A stretch of 60,826 bases of DNA from JANNMJ01 sp031397815 (GTDB taxonomy: Bacteria > Bacteroidota > Bacteroidia > Cytophagales > Hymenobacteraceae), in NCBI GenBank assembly GCA_031397815.1, contig JANNMJ010000220.1, positions 1-60,826 of the forward strand, given 5' to 3'. Of the stretch, positions 1 through 8,550 are shown in pieces (the first letter of the stretch is position 1; the number at the start of each line of letters is the position of its first letter). The notes under the pieces were generated by a model, which saw only the letters and a list, made by a program, of their open reading frames with translations, did not search any database and had not been told where the DNA came from. The translations under genes and the position numbers were made by a program.

Positions 1-96
1 CATGCATAATGCGAACCCCAACGGGGTTCTTCTCCAAAGCCCGGGGTTGATTTCGCAGAAATCTACCCCGGGCACACGGCCCCGGGCCACGCCCCC
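1..96. repeat. GC-rich dispersed repeat at window start
   Basis: This non-coding stretch downstream of the DUF4249 gene carries the modules aaccccaacggggttc and gcccggggttga, then a tract ending in ctaccccgggc. The block 13-70 recurs almost exactly as an inverted copy at 4124-4181, and in part as a direct copy at 4203-4265. It contains short self-complementary modules (aaccccaacggggtt; cccgggg) and no plausible reading frame. It is a dispersed intergenic repeat of unknown function. It could fold on transcripts, but it has no U-tract and so is not a convincing terminator. Confidence 0.7.
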
Positions 97-918
97 CTAC
101 TTCCCAATCACCCGCCTCACCGTGCGCACCTGACTGGCGCCGAAGAAGCCCAACGCGCCGCCGGTGAGGTTGGTGGGGGCGTTGGCGGGCGGCGAGTCGA
201 AGGGGGTGCCGGATTGGTATTGCGAGTTGGCGAGACCGGTGTAGAAATCGTAGGCGGGGCGGTCGATGGAGAGCATTTGGATGGTGATGGTGTCGCGGAT
301 CTGGCTGGGGTAGCCGCCGATCTCGACTTCACCGTAGTTGCCGTCGTACAGCTCATCGTCGAAGAAGAACAGCTCGTTGCGGTTGCGCCACTCGGAGTTT
401 TCGAAGAAGTTGATGCGGTAGTAATCGCCGCGGCCGAGAGGTTCGCGGAAGAAGAAAGTGGTGTAGTAGCCGGAATCGCTGACCAAATCGGTGCGGGGCG
501 AGCGGTAGGTGAAAATGATGGAATCGAGGGGAGCGCAGGGCTTGAGGCGACTGGTGGCCTCGATGCGCTGACTGCCGCGCACTACCAAGAGGCGGTACGA
601 GTGGTTGACTTGGCCGGTGCCGAGCTTGGCGGTGGTGCGGTAAACCCCGGCGGCCGTGCGCTGGAGGGTATCGACGACGTTCGCCTCAACGTCGGTGACG
701 GTCACTAAATCAGCGTCGCGGGTCGGGACTTCGCCGGCCGCGAGGTAGCCTTTTGTGCCGGTGATTTTCACGGTGTAGGGGCCGGGCTGGTCGGTAATCA
801 TCCCCTGCACGACGACCTTTTCGTCGGTTTCGCGGAGCTTATAATCGATCACTTCTTCGCACGACGACGTGAGAGCGGCGAGCAGCGTAAGAGCGGGGAA
901 TATCAGGTGGAATTTCAT
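97..918 (-). CDS. DUF4249-family outer-membrane lipoprotein
   Basis: This is a predicted 273-residue lipoprotein. I chose the start that gives a clean signal peptide with lipobox LTSSC (Cys20); the longer upstream frame runs into a repeat element. After the Cys come the motif VIDYKL and a beta-rich N-terminal domain (about 25-130), followed by a larger domain containing RSPRTDLVSDSG and GDYYRINFFE. This layout is typical of DUF4249 proteins, which in Bacteroidota usually sit directly downstream of a TonB-dependent receptor, as here (receptor stop 115 bp upstream). By inference it is a surface or periplasmic partner of that receptor; the substrate is unknown. A palindromic repeat (934-1015) occupies the space between the two genes, so the pair may be co-transcribed through it or separated by it. 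Confidence 0.82.
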   Translation of the reverse strand: MKFHLIFPALTLLAALTSSCEEVIDYKLRETDEKVVVQGMITDQPGPYTVKITGTKGYLAAGEVPTRDADLVTVTDVEANVVDTLQRTAAGVYRTTAKLGTGQVNHSYRLLVVRGSQRIEATSRLKPCAPLDSIIFTYRSPRTDLVSDSGYYTTFFFREPLGRGDYYRINFFENSEWRNRNELFFFDDELYDGNYGEVEIGGYPSQIRDTITIQMLSIDRPAYDFYTGLANSQYQSGTPFDSPPANAPTNLTGGALGFFGASQVRTVRRVIGK

Positions 919-933
919 GAGAGTTGGGGGATT

Positions 934-1015
934 TCCCACGAATTTCACGAATTTGAACACGAATTCAAGGATGATCTTTATTGAATTCGTGTTAAAATTT
1001 CTGAAATTCGTGGGA
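934..1015. repeat. Palindromic 82-bp intergenic repeat, copy 1
   Basis: The left arm begins tcccacgaatttcacgaatt and the right arm ends tgaaattcgtggga; the arms (about 36 bp each) are imperfect reverse complements. Two closely related copies lie at 11121-11205 and 11267-11351. It sits in the gap between the TonB receptor and DUF4249 genes. No open frame is present. It resembles a REP/MITE-type dispersed palindrome. Confidence 0.85.
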
Positions 1016-1033
1016 GATTTAATCGCGGGAGAT

Positions 1034-3472
1034 TTAAAAATGAAAGTTGTACGTCACGCTCGGAATGATCCCGAAGAGGTACGTCCGGACGGCCTCGGTT
1101 TGGCCGGGGGCGTTCTCCTTCTCACGGAAGAAGATGGAGAACGTGTTGTGGCGGTTGTAGGCGTTGTAGAGGCTCAGCGTCCACGAACCTTGGAATTTGC
1201 GACCGGGCTTGATGCGGTCGTCGAGGGTGGCGGCTAGGTCGAGGCGGTGGTAGGCGGGGAGCCGGTAGCCGTTGCGCGAGGAATAGTAGGGGAACGCGAC
1301 GCCCTCGAACTCGAACCGGCCGACCGGCATCGTCACGGCGCCGCCGGTCACGAAGGTCCAGTTGGCGCCGAGGTTGAGGCGCGGCCCCACCTGATAGCTC
1401 GCCACGACGGCGAGGTTGTGCCGCCGGTCGTAGCGAACGGGGTACCACGTGTCTTCGTTGATGCCGCCGACTTTGCGCTCGGTCTTCGAGAGCGTGTAGC
1501 TCACCCACCCCGTGAGCGGGCCGCGCTGCTTCCGCACCAGAAACTCGGCGCCGTACGAGCGCCCCGTGCCGGTGAGGATGACGCGCTCGACGCGGTCATT
1601 GAGCAGCACTTGCGCGTTGTCTTTGTAGTCGATTTGGCCGTCCATCGTCTTGTAATAAGTCTCGAAGGACGCCTCGAACATATTGTCGTGGAAGTTGCGG
1701 AAGTACCCGATGGCGACCTGATTCGCCGTCTGCGGCGGGATGCTGGCGGTGGCGGGCGTCCAGACGTCGAACGGGAGCGAGGCCGTGGTATTGCTCAGCA
1801 GGTGCAGGTATTGGCGGGTGCGGTTGTACGACGCCTTCACGCTGGAGCTTTCCGTGAGCGAGTACGTGGCGGCGAGGCGCGGCTCGATGCCGCCGTAGGT
1901 TTTGATTATTTCGCCCGCTTTATACGAAATAGTATCCGACGGTGCATTGGCTTCCTCGGACGCGTATTTATAGACCTTCGCGGCGCCCGTGTTGGCGTAG
2001 CCGCTCAGGCGCAGGCCGTAATTGACGGTCAGGCGGGGGGTGAATTTCTGCTCGTTGGCGATGTACACGGCACCTTCCGATGCGTTCGACCCCTTCAATT
2101 TAATGGCATTGAGGTACGATTGCGGCCCCGGCGTAATATCCCCCGGCAAAAAGCGGTGGAGCGTGCCGATAGCGCCGAAACGGAGCGTGTTGCTCGGGTT
2201 GAGGTAGAAGGTGAAGTCCTGCTTGAGCGAATAATCGCGGATGTGCGACTTCCACGTAAATTCCGATGCCGCCTCGCGGGAGCCGAGCGAATAGTTGAAA
2301 TCCGAGAAGATGGCGGTGGTGTTCGAGAAGAGGCGGTCGGAAATCAGGTGGTTCCAGCGGACGGTGCCGGTGGCGTTGCCCCAATCGAACCCGAACGAGC
2401 TGTTACTGCTCACATCGCGCCCGAAATACCCGCTCACGAAGAGCTGGTCGCGGTCGGTGAGCTTGTAATTCGCCTTCATATTCAGGTCGTAGAAATAGAG
2501 GGTGTTATCGCGGATATTTTTATCCTTCGCGAGCTTGAAGAACACGTCGGCGTACGTGCGGCGCCCGGCCACCATCCACGAGCCGGGCGCGGGGGCGCGG
2601 TTCCCGGCCGAATCGACGGGGCCGCGCTTGCCGAGATTGCCTTCCAGCGTCAGACGCGACGAAATCGACCCGATTCCGCCCTCTCCGGCCACGCGTTTCG
2701 CGTTGCCATCCTTCATCCGGATATCAAGCACCGACGAGAGCCGCCCGCCGTATTCGGCCCCAATTCCGCCTTTAATCAGCTGCACATCCTTGATGGCATC
2801 GGCATTAAAAACCGAGAAGAAACCCATCAAGTGGGACGCATTATACACCGTCGCCTCATCGAGCAGGACCAGATTCTGGTCTACGCCGCCGCCGCGCACG
2901 TAGAAACCGCCCGTGCCTTCCCCGGCCGTCTGCACGCCGGGCATCAATTGCACGGCGCGAATAATATCGACTTCGCCGAGCAGGGCGGGTATTTTCTTCA
3001 GCTCCGAGGCTTTAATCTGCATCGTGCCCATCTCGGTGGACGTGACGTTGCGGTCTTGCCGCTCCGAGGCAATCACCACTTCTTCGAGCTGTTGCCCATC
3101 GGCGCGCAGCTCCACGTCGAGGGTCTGGTTTTGGCCCGCCGTGAGCGTGACGCGCCGCTCTTGGGCGCCGAAGCCGAGGCCGCGCAGCACCAGTGTGTAT
3201 TGGCCCGCCGGGAGCGAGAGGGAATAAAACCCGTACTCGTTCGCGACTGCCCCGACGCCCGGCCGCTCCCGCACGCCCACCGACGCGCCAATAAGCGCCT
3301 CGCCGGAAGCCGCATCTTTCAGGTGCCCGCGCACCGTCACGAGGGCGGTTTGCGCGGCCTGACGGGTATTCGAAGCCGGGGCCGACGGCGTCTGCGCGAA
3401 CGCAGGGCCGGTGAGCAGCAGGGTCAGCAGGAGCGCGGGGGCGCCGGAAAGCCGAAGCTGTTGGTTCAACAT
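1034..3472 (-). CDS. TonB-dependent receptor with carboxypeptidase-regulatory-like N-terminal domain
   Basis: This 812-residue outer-membrane receptor imports an unknown substrate using TonB energy. The signal peptide (about 1-26) ends in PAFAQ. A CarboxypepD_reg-like beta-sandwich follows at about 46-125 (GHLKDAASGEALIGASVGV). The plug lies at about 150-260, with the typical plug segments PGVQTAGEGTGGFYVRGGG and LLDEATVYNASHL, and the rest is a beta-barrel ending in an aromatic-rich strand (VTYNFHF). The length and the DUF4249 partner downstream fit the widespread TBDR/DUF4249 pairs of Bacteroidota. The upstream region (3600-4137) carries an unusual array of phased palindromes and tandem repeats that could affect expression. 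Confidence 0.93.
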   Translation of the reverse strand: MLNQQLRLSGAPALLLTLLLTGPAFAQTPSAPASNTRQAAQTALVTVRGHLKDAASGEALIGASVGVRERPGVGAVANEYGFYSLSLPAGQYTLVLRGLGFGAQERRVTLTAGQNQTLDVELRADGQQLEEVVIASERQDRNVTSTEMGTMQIKASELKKIPALLGEVDIIRAVQLMPGVQTAGEGTGGFYVRGGGVDQNLVLLDEATVYNASHLMGFFSVFNADAIKDVQLIKGGIGAEYGGRLSSVLDIRMKDGNAKRVAGEGGIGSISSRLTLEGNLGKRGPVDSAGNRAPAPGSWMVAGRRTYADVFFKLAKDKNIRDNTLYFYDLNMKANYKLTDRDQLFVSGYFGRDVSSNSSFGFDWGNATGTVRWNHLISDRLFSNTTAIFSDFNYSLGSREAASEFTWKSHIRDYSLKQDFTFYLNPSNTLRFGAIGTLHRFLPGDITPGPQSYLNAIKLKGSNASEGAVYIANEQKFTPRLTVNYGLRLSGYANTGAAKVYKYASEEANAPSDTISYKAGEIIKTYGGIEPRLAATYSLTESSSVKASYNRTRQYLHLLSNTTASLPFDVWTPATASIPPQTANQVAIGYFRNFHDNMFEASFETYYKTMDGQIDYKDNAQVLLNDRVERVILTGTGRSYGAEFLVRKQRGPLTGWVSYTLSKTERKVGGINEDTWYPVRYDRRHNLAVVASYQVGPRLNLGANWTFVTGGAVTMPVGRFEFEGVAFPYYSSRNGYRLPAYHRLDLAATLDDRIKPGRKFQGSWTLSLYNAYNRHNTFSIFFREKENAPGQTEAVRTYLFGIIPSVTYNFHF

Positions 3473-3613
3473 AGCAAAAGGGGTTGGGGGGGGGCTGTCG
3501 CCTGAATTAGCCCGGCGCCCGTGCGGCGCTCATCGGGTTTCTGCTTCCTTGATACCGACCCGTGCCGGTGACCCCTACGTGGAGGTGAAAAAAGTTTATA
3601 GCGGGGAGCTTCT

Positions 3614-3962
3614 GGGAAAATTTCCCGGGTCGCCGGGAGCCTTTCCGTGCCGTTCGGGAAAATTTCCCGGATGCTCTGGGTGATGGCTGGAGTGTTCGGG
3701 AAAATTTCCCGAACCGCCGGTAGCCTGTCCATGCCGTCCAGGAAAATTTCCCGGATGCTCTGGGAAGTGGCTGGAGCGTTCGGGAAAATTTCCTGAGTGC
3801 TCTGAGTGGTGTTCAGGCGGTTCGTGGAAGTTTCCCGGCGGTTCGGGAAAATTTCCCGGATGCTCTGGGAGGTGGCTGGAGCGTTCGGGAAAATTTCCTG
3901 AGTGCTCTGGGTGGTGTTCAGGCGGTTTGTGGAAGCTTCCCGACGGTTCGGGAAAATTTCTC
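3614..3962. repeat. Array of ten phased GGGAAAATTTCCC palindromes
   Basis: Eight near-perfect copies of gggaaaatttccc start at 3614, 3656, 3698, 3740, 3782, 3845, 3887 and 3950. Two degenerate copies (ggaagtttccc, ggaagcttccc) are aligned to starts 3824 and 3929. Centre-to-centre distances are 42,42,42,42,42,21,42,42,21 bp, so all sites fall on a 21-bp lattice. The spacers are themselves similar (atgctctgggtgatggctgg). Because 21 is both two B-DNA turns and seven codons, frames stay open through the array, but the predicted peptides are low-complexity. Confidence 0.9.
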
Positions 3963-3987
3963 GGACGCTCTGGGGAAGTGGGTGGAA

Positions 3988-4129
3988 CGCGTAGCCCGGG
4001 GTTGGCGGCGCGTAGCCCGGGGTTGGCGGCGCGTAGCCCGAGGTTGGCGGCGCGTAGCCCGGGGTTGGCGGCGCGTAGCCCGGGGTTGGCGGCGCGTAGC
4101 CCGGGGTTGGCGGCGCGTAGCCCGGGGTA
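3988..4129. repeat. 21-bp tandem repeat, about seven units
   Basis: Six full units and one partial unit begin with cgcgtagcccggggttggcg and repeat every 21 bp; the third carries cccgagg. The last unit merges directly into the dispersed repeat at 4124-4181, with which it shares the core gtagcccgggg, so the array probably grew by slippage from one end of that repeat. Confidence 0.92.
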
Positions 4130-4265
4130 GATTTCTGCGAAATCAACCCCGGGCTTTGGAATAGAACCCCGTTGGGGTTCGGAGTACGCATGGCATCGGG
4201 GAACCCCAACGGGGTTCTTCTCCAAAGCCCGGGGTTGACGGCGCGCAGCGACGGCTACCCCGGGC
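4124..4265. repeat. Inverted and direct copies of a GC-rich dispersed repeat
   Basis: Positions 4124-4181 are the reverse complement of 13-70 with only about three mismatches over 58 bp. Positions 4203-4265 repeat the modules aaccccaacggggttc and tccaaagcccggggttga in direct orientation. The two local copies face each other and could form a long hairpin. Confidence 0.88.
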
Positions 4266-4391
4266 ACACGCGGGTACGTTCGTCCGTCGCGGTGCTGGTT
4301 TTACGTACCCGGCACCGTCTCGGTGCCGGTGGTTGAGAGGCGAATGGCCTCAGCAAAACCGGCACCGGGACGGTGCCGGATACGTAGGAGT

Positions 4392-4500
4392 GGCGGGCCA
4401 GAGTCCCGCGAATAGCCCGCACGGGGCAGAGCCCCGCGCGATTCATTCTTAATAGTAGCCCGCACAGGTAGTAGCCCGCACGGGGCAGAGCCCACGCGCG
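4392..4500. repeat. Dispersed repeat with cacggggcagagccc core
   Basis: Positions 4392-4440 (beginning ggcgggccagagtcccgcga) match the reverse complement of 60596-60643 almost perfectly. The core agcccgcacggggcagagcc occurs again at about 4471-4490 within the same stretch. The upstream neighbourhood (4310-4385) holds related hairpins with ccggcacc and ggtgccgg arms. No coding frame is credible. Confidence 0.85.
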
Positions 4501-4874
4501 ATGCATTCTACCCTGCTGCTGCACAGCGAGAGAAATTTTTTTCAGCCCCCTCGTCGCCCGCCTTCTTTCCGTTGGAAACCGTCTCGGCTCCCTTCGACCT
4601 AGGTTTTGCTCCCTTTGGTCAAATACGGGCCTCAGAGCCAAGTAATTTGCTTGTTTATTGTGAATGTATTTACACGAAACCAAAGATTGAAAACGCCCGT
4701 AACGCGGGCTTCCAGCGGTTCGGCCGGTTCCGGTGGCCCGTGGCGGGCAGCGGGCCGACTTGGAAGTTAAGACGCCGACTCGTAGGCATCGTTTCCGGGC
4801 CGTAGCGCTTGGTTTACCCAATTCAGCAGCTCCATTTTTTTCAATTTTCCCTTTACCCCTTACACGTCCATAAG

Positions 4875-7800
4875 ATGAGAAAATTCTCCCTTTGGAAAGC
4901 CACCCTCATGGCTTTCGGTATTGGCGCCTTCCCCGTGGCCTCGGCCTTCGGGCAAGCCACGATTTATGGGTTACGAACGAACAACTCGCTCGTGTCCTTC
5001 TCCTCGGCCACGCCGGGAACCCTTACCACGCTGGGCACCATCACGGGTGTGACGGCGGGCCAGACGGTGGTGGGGATGGACTTCCGCCCTGCTACCGGCG
5101 AGCTGGTGGCGCTCGGGTATGATCAGGCTACGTCTACGGGCCGCCTGTATACCATCAACCTCAGCACCGCCGTGGCGACGCCGCTCGGTGCGGCGGCGTT
5201 CTCGATTGCGCTCGGCGCGGAGAGTGCGGCTAATATCGGCTTCGACTTCAACCCGACCGTCGACCGGATTCGGGTGGTTTCGGCTGATATCAACGCCAAC
5301 TTCCGGCTGAACCCGCTGACCGGCGGCGTGGCCTTCACCGACGGTAATCTGGCGTATGCGCCCGCCGACGCGAACGCCGCCCGCAACCCGAACGTGAGCG
5401 CGGTGGCGTACACCAACTCGTATCTGGGCGCCACGAGCACGACGCTGTTCGATGCGGACCTAGTGGCGAATACGCCGTCGGTGGGCCTGACGCAGGTCAT
5501 CCTCAGCACCCAGAATCCGCCGAACTCGGGTACGCTCAATACCGCGAACGCGAACTCGCAACCAGCGCTCACCGACCTCGATTTCGACATCTTCAACGAC
5601 CTCACCAACGGCACCCAGACCGGGTACGCGGTAGGTACTTATGACGCTGGCGGCGGTACGTTCGTCAACCTCCTCGGCACGATCAATTTCGCGACGGGCA
5701 CGATTACGAATCAGGGCGCCGTCGGGTCGCCGACGCCGAGCGCGACGCCAATCGTCGACGTCGCGGCCCGCATCGACCGCACCGCGCCGCCCGTGACGGG
5801 CACCATCGCGTGGGCTTTGCAGGCGACAGCGGCCGCGTTCGTCACCTTCGATACCGATAACCCCACGTTCATCCGCGCTCTGCGCCCGATTACGGGCGTT
5901 ACGGAGCCGCAGATTGTCGGTTTTGATACCCGCCCCGCCACCGGCGAGCTGTATGCGCTTGGCTATGACGCCGGCACCAGCAGCGCCCGCCTGTACGTAG
6001 TGGCGCCCAGCACGGGCGTAGCAACGGCCATCGGCGCCGGCCCTGTGACCCTGACGGGCGTGGGTGCGGCTCAGATCGGCTTCGATTTCAACCCGACCGT
6101 CGACCGTATCCGCGTGGTTAGCTCGAACGGGAAGAACTTCCGCCTCCACCCAACGACCGGGTTGGTGGTCTTCACCGATGGTGATTTGACTTACGCCCCC
6201 GGCGACGTAAACGCCGGCACCCCGCCTGCCATTGGCGCGGGGGGTTACACGAACTCGTTCGTCGGGAGCACTACCACCACGCTCTACACGATTGATGAGC
6301 AGCTCGCAACCCTGAACACGCAGATACCGCCGAACAGCGGCACGCAGAACACGGTCGGCCCGCTCAACATCACCCTCAACCCGAGCGACCGCAGCGTCGA
6401 CCTCGACATTCTCTATAACGTGAGTGGCCCGAGCAACACGGCGTACCTGACGGCCAACGTGGCCGGCGCCAACCCCGAAGCCGCCACCTTCGACAACCTC
6501 TACACGGTGAACCTCGGCACCGGCAGCGCGACGCTGCTGAGCCGCATCGGCGGGGGGATTGCGATCCGCGACTTGGCGCTGCGCCTGCCCGTTGTGGCGA
6601 CGTGGACTGGCGCCCTGAGCATCAACTACAACACGGCGGGGAACTGGTCGCCGAATCAGATTCCGACCACTGCGACGCCTATCGTCATCCCGAGCGAGCC
6701 GATCAATCAGCCGACCCTGACCGGGACGGGTGGCGCGGCGGCCGTCATCATCAATACGGGCGCCACGCTGTCGCTGGCCGCCAACGCCACGTTCAATGTG
6801 AACGGCGCGGTGCTCAACAACGGTACCCTGAACAGCAACCGGTCGTCGTCGACGAACCTGATCCTGCCATCGCAGCAGACGCTTGGCGGTAGCGGCACCA
6901 CACGGTTCGGCAGCCTGCGGGTAACGGGCGCCGGGGGCGCGGCCCTTGCGGTGGGTGCTTCGGGCATCGCGGTGCAGCAAGTGCTGGGCCTCGATTTCGA
7001 CCTCACCACGAATGGTCGGCCATTGACGCTCGTGAGCGACATTTCCACCACCGCGATGGTGGTGAACAACGGCGGTGTGGTGGTCGGCACGGCCACGGTG
7101 CAGCGCTACATCAACACGGTCGGCCCGGGCGGCCCAACGGTGCCGGGCATCGGTTACCGCCACCTGAGCGCCCCCGTGAGCAACACCACGTTTGCGGATC
7201 TGGCGGCTCCGGGCTTCACGCCCATCGTGAACCCGGCGTACAACACGGCTCCGAACCCACTGGCGACGGTTTCGCCGTACCCGAACATCTTCGGTTTCGA
7301 TGAGACCCGTCCCGGTGCCTCGTTCGCCGACGGCTATTACTCGCCTGCTTCGTTGGCTTCGCCGATGGTTCCCGGCCTCGGCTATTCGGTGGCGATGCCC
7401 GGCACGACCAAGCCTGATTTTGTGGGCACGCTCACGAACGGCCCAGTAGCAGTTTCGGGTCTGACCCGCACCGGCAGCAACGGCAAAACCGGCTGGCACC
7501 TGCTCGGCAACCCGTACCCATCGCCCATCAACTGGGATCTGGTAACGGTACCTGCCGGGATGAGCCCGACCATCAGCGTGTTCCGCACCACGGGCGGCGC
7601 CAACGGCACTTACACGCAGTACACCAACGGCGTGGGCGCCCCCGGCACCGATCTGGTGCCGATGGGTCAGGCGTTCTTCGCTGAAATCACGGGGGCTGGC
7701 CCGGTCACGTTCACGTTCCAGAACGCGGCCCGTCTGACCACCTACGCGAACCCCGCGCACTACCGCGCCGCACCGGATGCGCGCCCAACGGCGCACCTCA

Positions 7801-8495
7801 CGCTGCACCGCGCCGACCAGCCGCTCGCCACCGCCGACGAAGCCTTTGTGTACTTCCAGGACGGCGCCACCGCCGCCTCAGACCGCACCTTCGACGCCCG
7901 GAAAATGCGCGCCGAGGGCGAATCGGCCTCGATCTTCACCCTCGCTCGCGGTCAGGAGCTGGCCATCAACGGCCTCCCTGCTGAACAAGCCGCTGCCGCC
8001 ACCGTGGCGCTCGGCATCGTGACGCCGACCGTCGGCACCTATGAGCTGACCGCCGCTGCCCTGCGCAGCTTCGCACCGGGCACCGCCGTGGTGCTCCTCG
8101 ACAAGCTCACCGGCACCACCTACGACCTCACCACCCAGCCGACCGTGCGTTTCACGACCACCCGCACCGGTGAGGATCTAACGCGCTTTGCCCTCCGTTT
8201 CGGGCGGGGCGGCGTGGATGCGCCATCGCTCGCTACCACCAGCCTCGACGTATTCCCGAACCCAGTGGGCACGGGTGCCGCGCTGCAAGTGAGCGCCCTC
8301 GGCGTGCGCGGCACCAGCGTAGAAGTGACCCTCTTCGATGCCCTCGGCCGCAACGTGCTGCGCCAAACGGCCGCCGTCAAGGGTGAAACCGCCAACCTCC
8401 ACCTCGATACCCGCGCGCTGCGGGCCGGTGCCTACACGCTCCGCCTCACCGCCGCCGATGCCGCCCCACTCACCCGCCAAGTGGTGATTGAGTAG
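4875..8495 (+). CDS. Large secreted DUF4394 protein with T9SS type A sorting domain
   Basis: This is a predicted 1206-residue secreted protein. I chose the ATG that gives a signal peptide (MRKFSLWKATLMAFGIGA, cleavage near AFGQA) over an upstream in-frame ATG. Two DUF4394 domains are obvious. Each has a YGLRTNN- or WALQAT-like first strand, then DFRPATGEL, then the near-identical GFDFNPTVDRIRVVS, then FTDG.L.YAP (copy 1 about 28-235, copy 2 about 310-515). The central part has WTGALSINYNTAGNWSPNQ, a motif common in T9SS adhesin-like proteins. The last 80 residues (LDVFPNPVG... to ...TRQVVIE) are a type A C-terminal domain for type IX secretion. By inference it is a cell-surface or released structural protein; the ligand is unknown. 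It stands alone, with a strong terminator downstream. Confidence 0.9.
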   Translation: MRKFSLWKATLMAFGIGAFPVASAFGQATIYGLRTNNSLVSFSSATPGTLTTLGTITGVTAGQTVVGMDFRPATGELVALGYDQATSTGRLYTINLSTAVATPLGAAAFSIALGAESAANIGFDFNPTVDRIRVVSADINANFRLNPLTGGVAFTDGNLAYAPADANAARNPNVSAVAYTNSYLGATSTTLFDADLVANTPSVGLTQVILSTQNPPNSGTLNTANANSQPALTDLDFDIFNDLTNGTQTGYAVGTYDAGGGTFVNLLGTINFATGTITNQGAVGSPTPSATPIVDVAARIDRTAPPVTGTIAWALQATAAAFVTFDTDNPTFIRALRPITGVTEPQIVGFDTRPATGELYALGYDAGTSSARLYVVAPSTGVATAIGAGPVTLTGVGAAQIGFDFNPTVDRIRVVSSNGKNFRLHPTTGLVVFTDGDLTYAPGDVNAGTPPAIGAGGYTNSFVGSTTTTLYTIDEQLATLNTQIPPNSGTQNTVGPLNITLNPSDRSVDLDILYNVSGPSNTAYLTANVAGANPEAATFDNLYTVNLGTGSATLLSRIGGGIAIRDLALRLPVVATWTGALSINYNTAGNWSPNQIPTTATPIVIPSEPINQPTLTGTGGAAAVIINTGATLSLAANATFNVNGAVLNNGTLNSNRSSSTNLILPSQQTLGGSGTTRFGSLRVTGAGGAALAVGASGIAVQQVLGLDFDLTTNGRPLTLVSDISTTAMVVNNGGVVVGTATVQRYINTVGPGGPTVPGIGYRHLSAPVSNTTFADLAAPGFTPIVNPAYNTAPNPLATVSPYPNIFGFDETRPGASFADGYYSPASLASPMVPGLGYSVAMPGTTKPDFVGTLTNGPVAVSGLTRTGSNGKTGWHLLGNPYPSPINWDLVTVPAGMSPTISVFRTTGGANGTYTQYTNGVGAPGTDLVPMGQAFFAEITGAGPVTFTFQNAARLTTYANPAHYRAAPDARPTAHLTLHRADQPLATADEAFVYFQDGATAASDRTFDARKMRAEGESASIFTLARGQELAINGLPAEQAAAATVALGIVTPTVGTYELTAAALRSFAPGTAVVLLDKLTGTTYDLTTQPTVRFTTTRTGEDLTRFALRFGRGGVDAPSLATTSLDVFPNPVGTGAALQVSALGVRGTSVEVTLFDALGRNVLRQTAAVKGETANLHLDTRALRAGAYTLRLTAADAAPLTRQVVIE

Positions 8496-8550
8496 GTTCG
8501 AGCTTCGGAAGTAGAGAACGAAGGCCGGTTTTCTGGCCGGTCTTCGGAAT

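Larger units (their letters stand above)
3473..4874. other. 1.4-kb non-coding, repeat-rich intergenic region
   Basis: This gap separates the divergent TonB receptor (minus) and DUF4394 (plus) genes. From left to right it holds about 140 bp of receptor leader, the phased palindrome array (3614-3962), a 21-bp tandem array (3988-4129), inverted and direct copies of a GC-rich dispersed repeat (4124-4265), a stretch with ccggcacc...ggtgccgg hairpins (4310-4380), a copy of a repeat containing cacggggcagagccc (4392-4500), and about 300 bp of less repetitive leader before the plus-strand gene. Open frames crossing the arrays translate as low-complexity heptads and are not credible proteins. Confidence 0.8.

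Noticed and set aside
1247..3505. 752-codon open frame on the plus strand opposite the TonB receptor
   Set aside because: Shadow of the receptor gene with composition typical of antisense GC-rich frames.
3614..4129. Possible CRISPR array
   Set aside because: Spacers are themselves repeated, units are 21 or 42 bp, and no cas gene is present.
3466..4209. 247-codon minus-strand frame with TPGYAPP and SIREIFPN repeats
   Set aside because: Its repeats are the direct translation of the 21- and 42-bp DNA repeats; a second frame (3596-4267) is equally open, there is no signal peptide, and composition is low-complexity.
5460..7808. 782-codon open frame on the minus strand opposite the DUF4394 gene
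   Set aside because: Arg/Ala-rich shadow with no recognisable domain; the plus-strand protein is clearly real.
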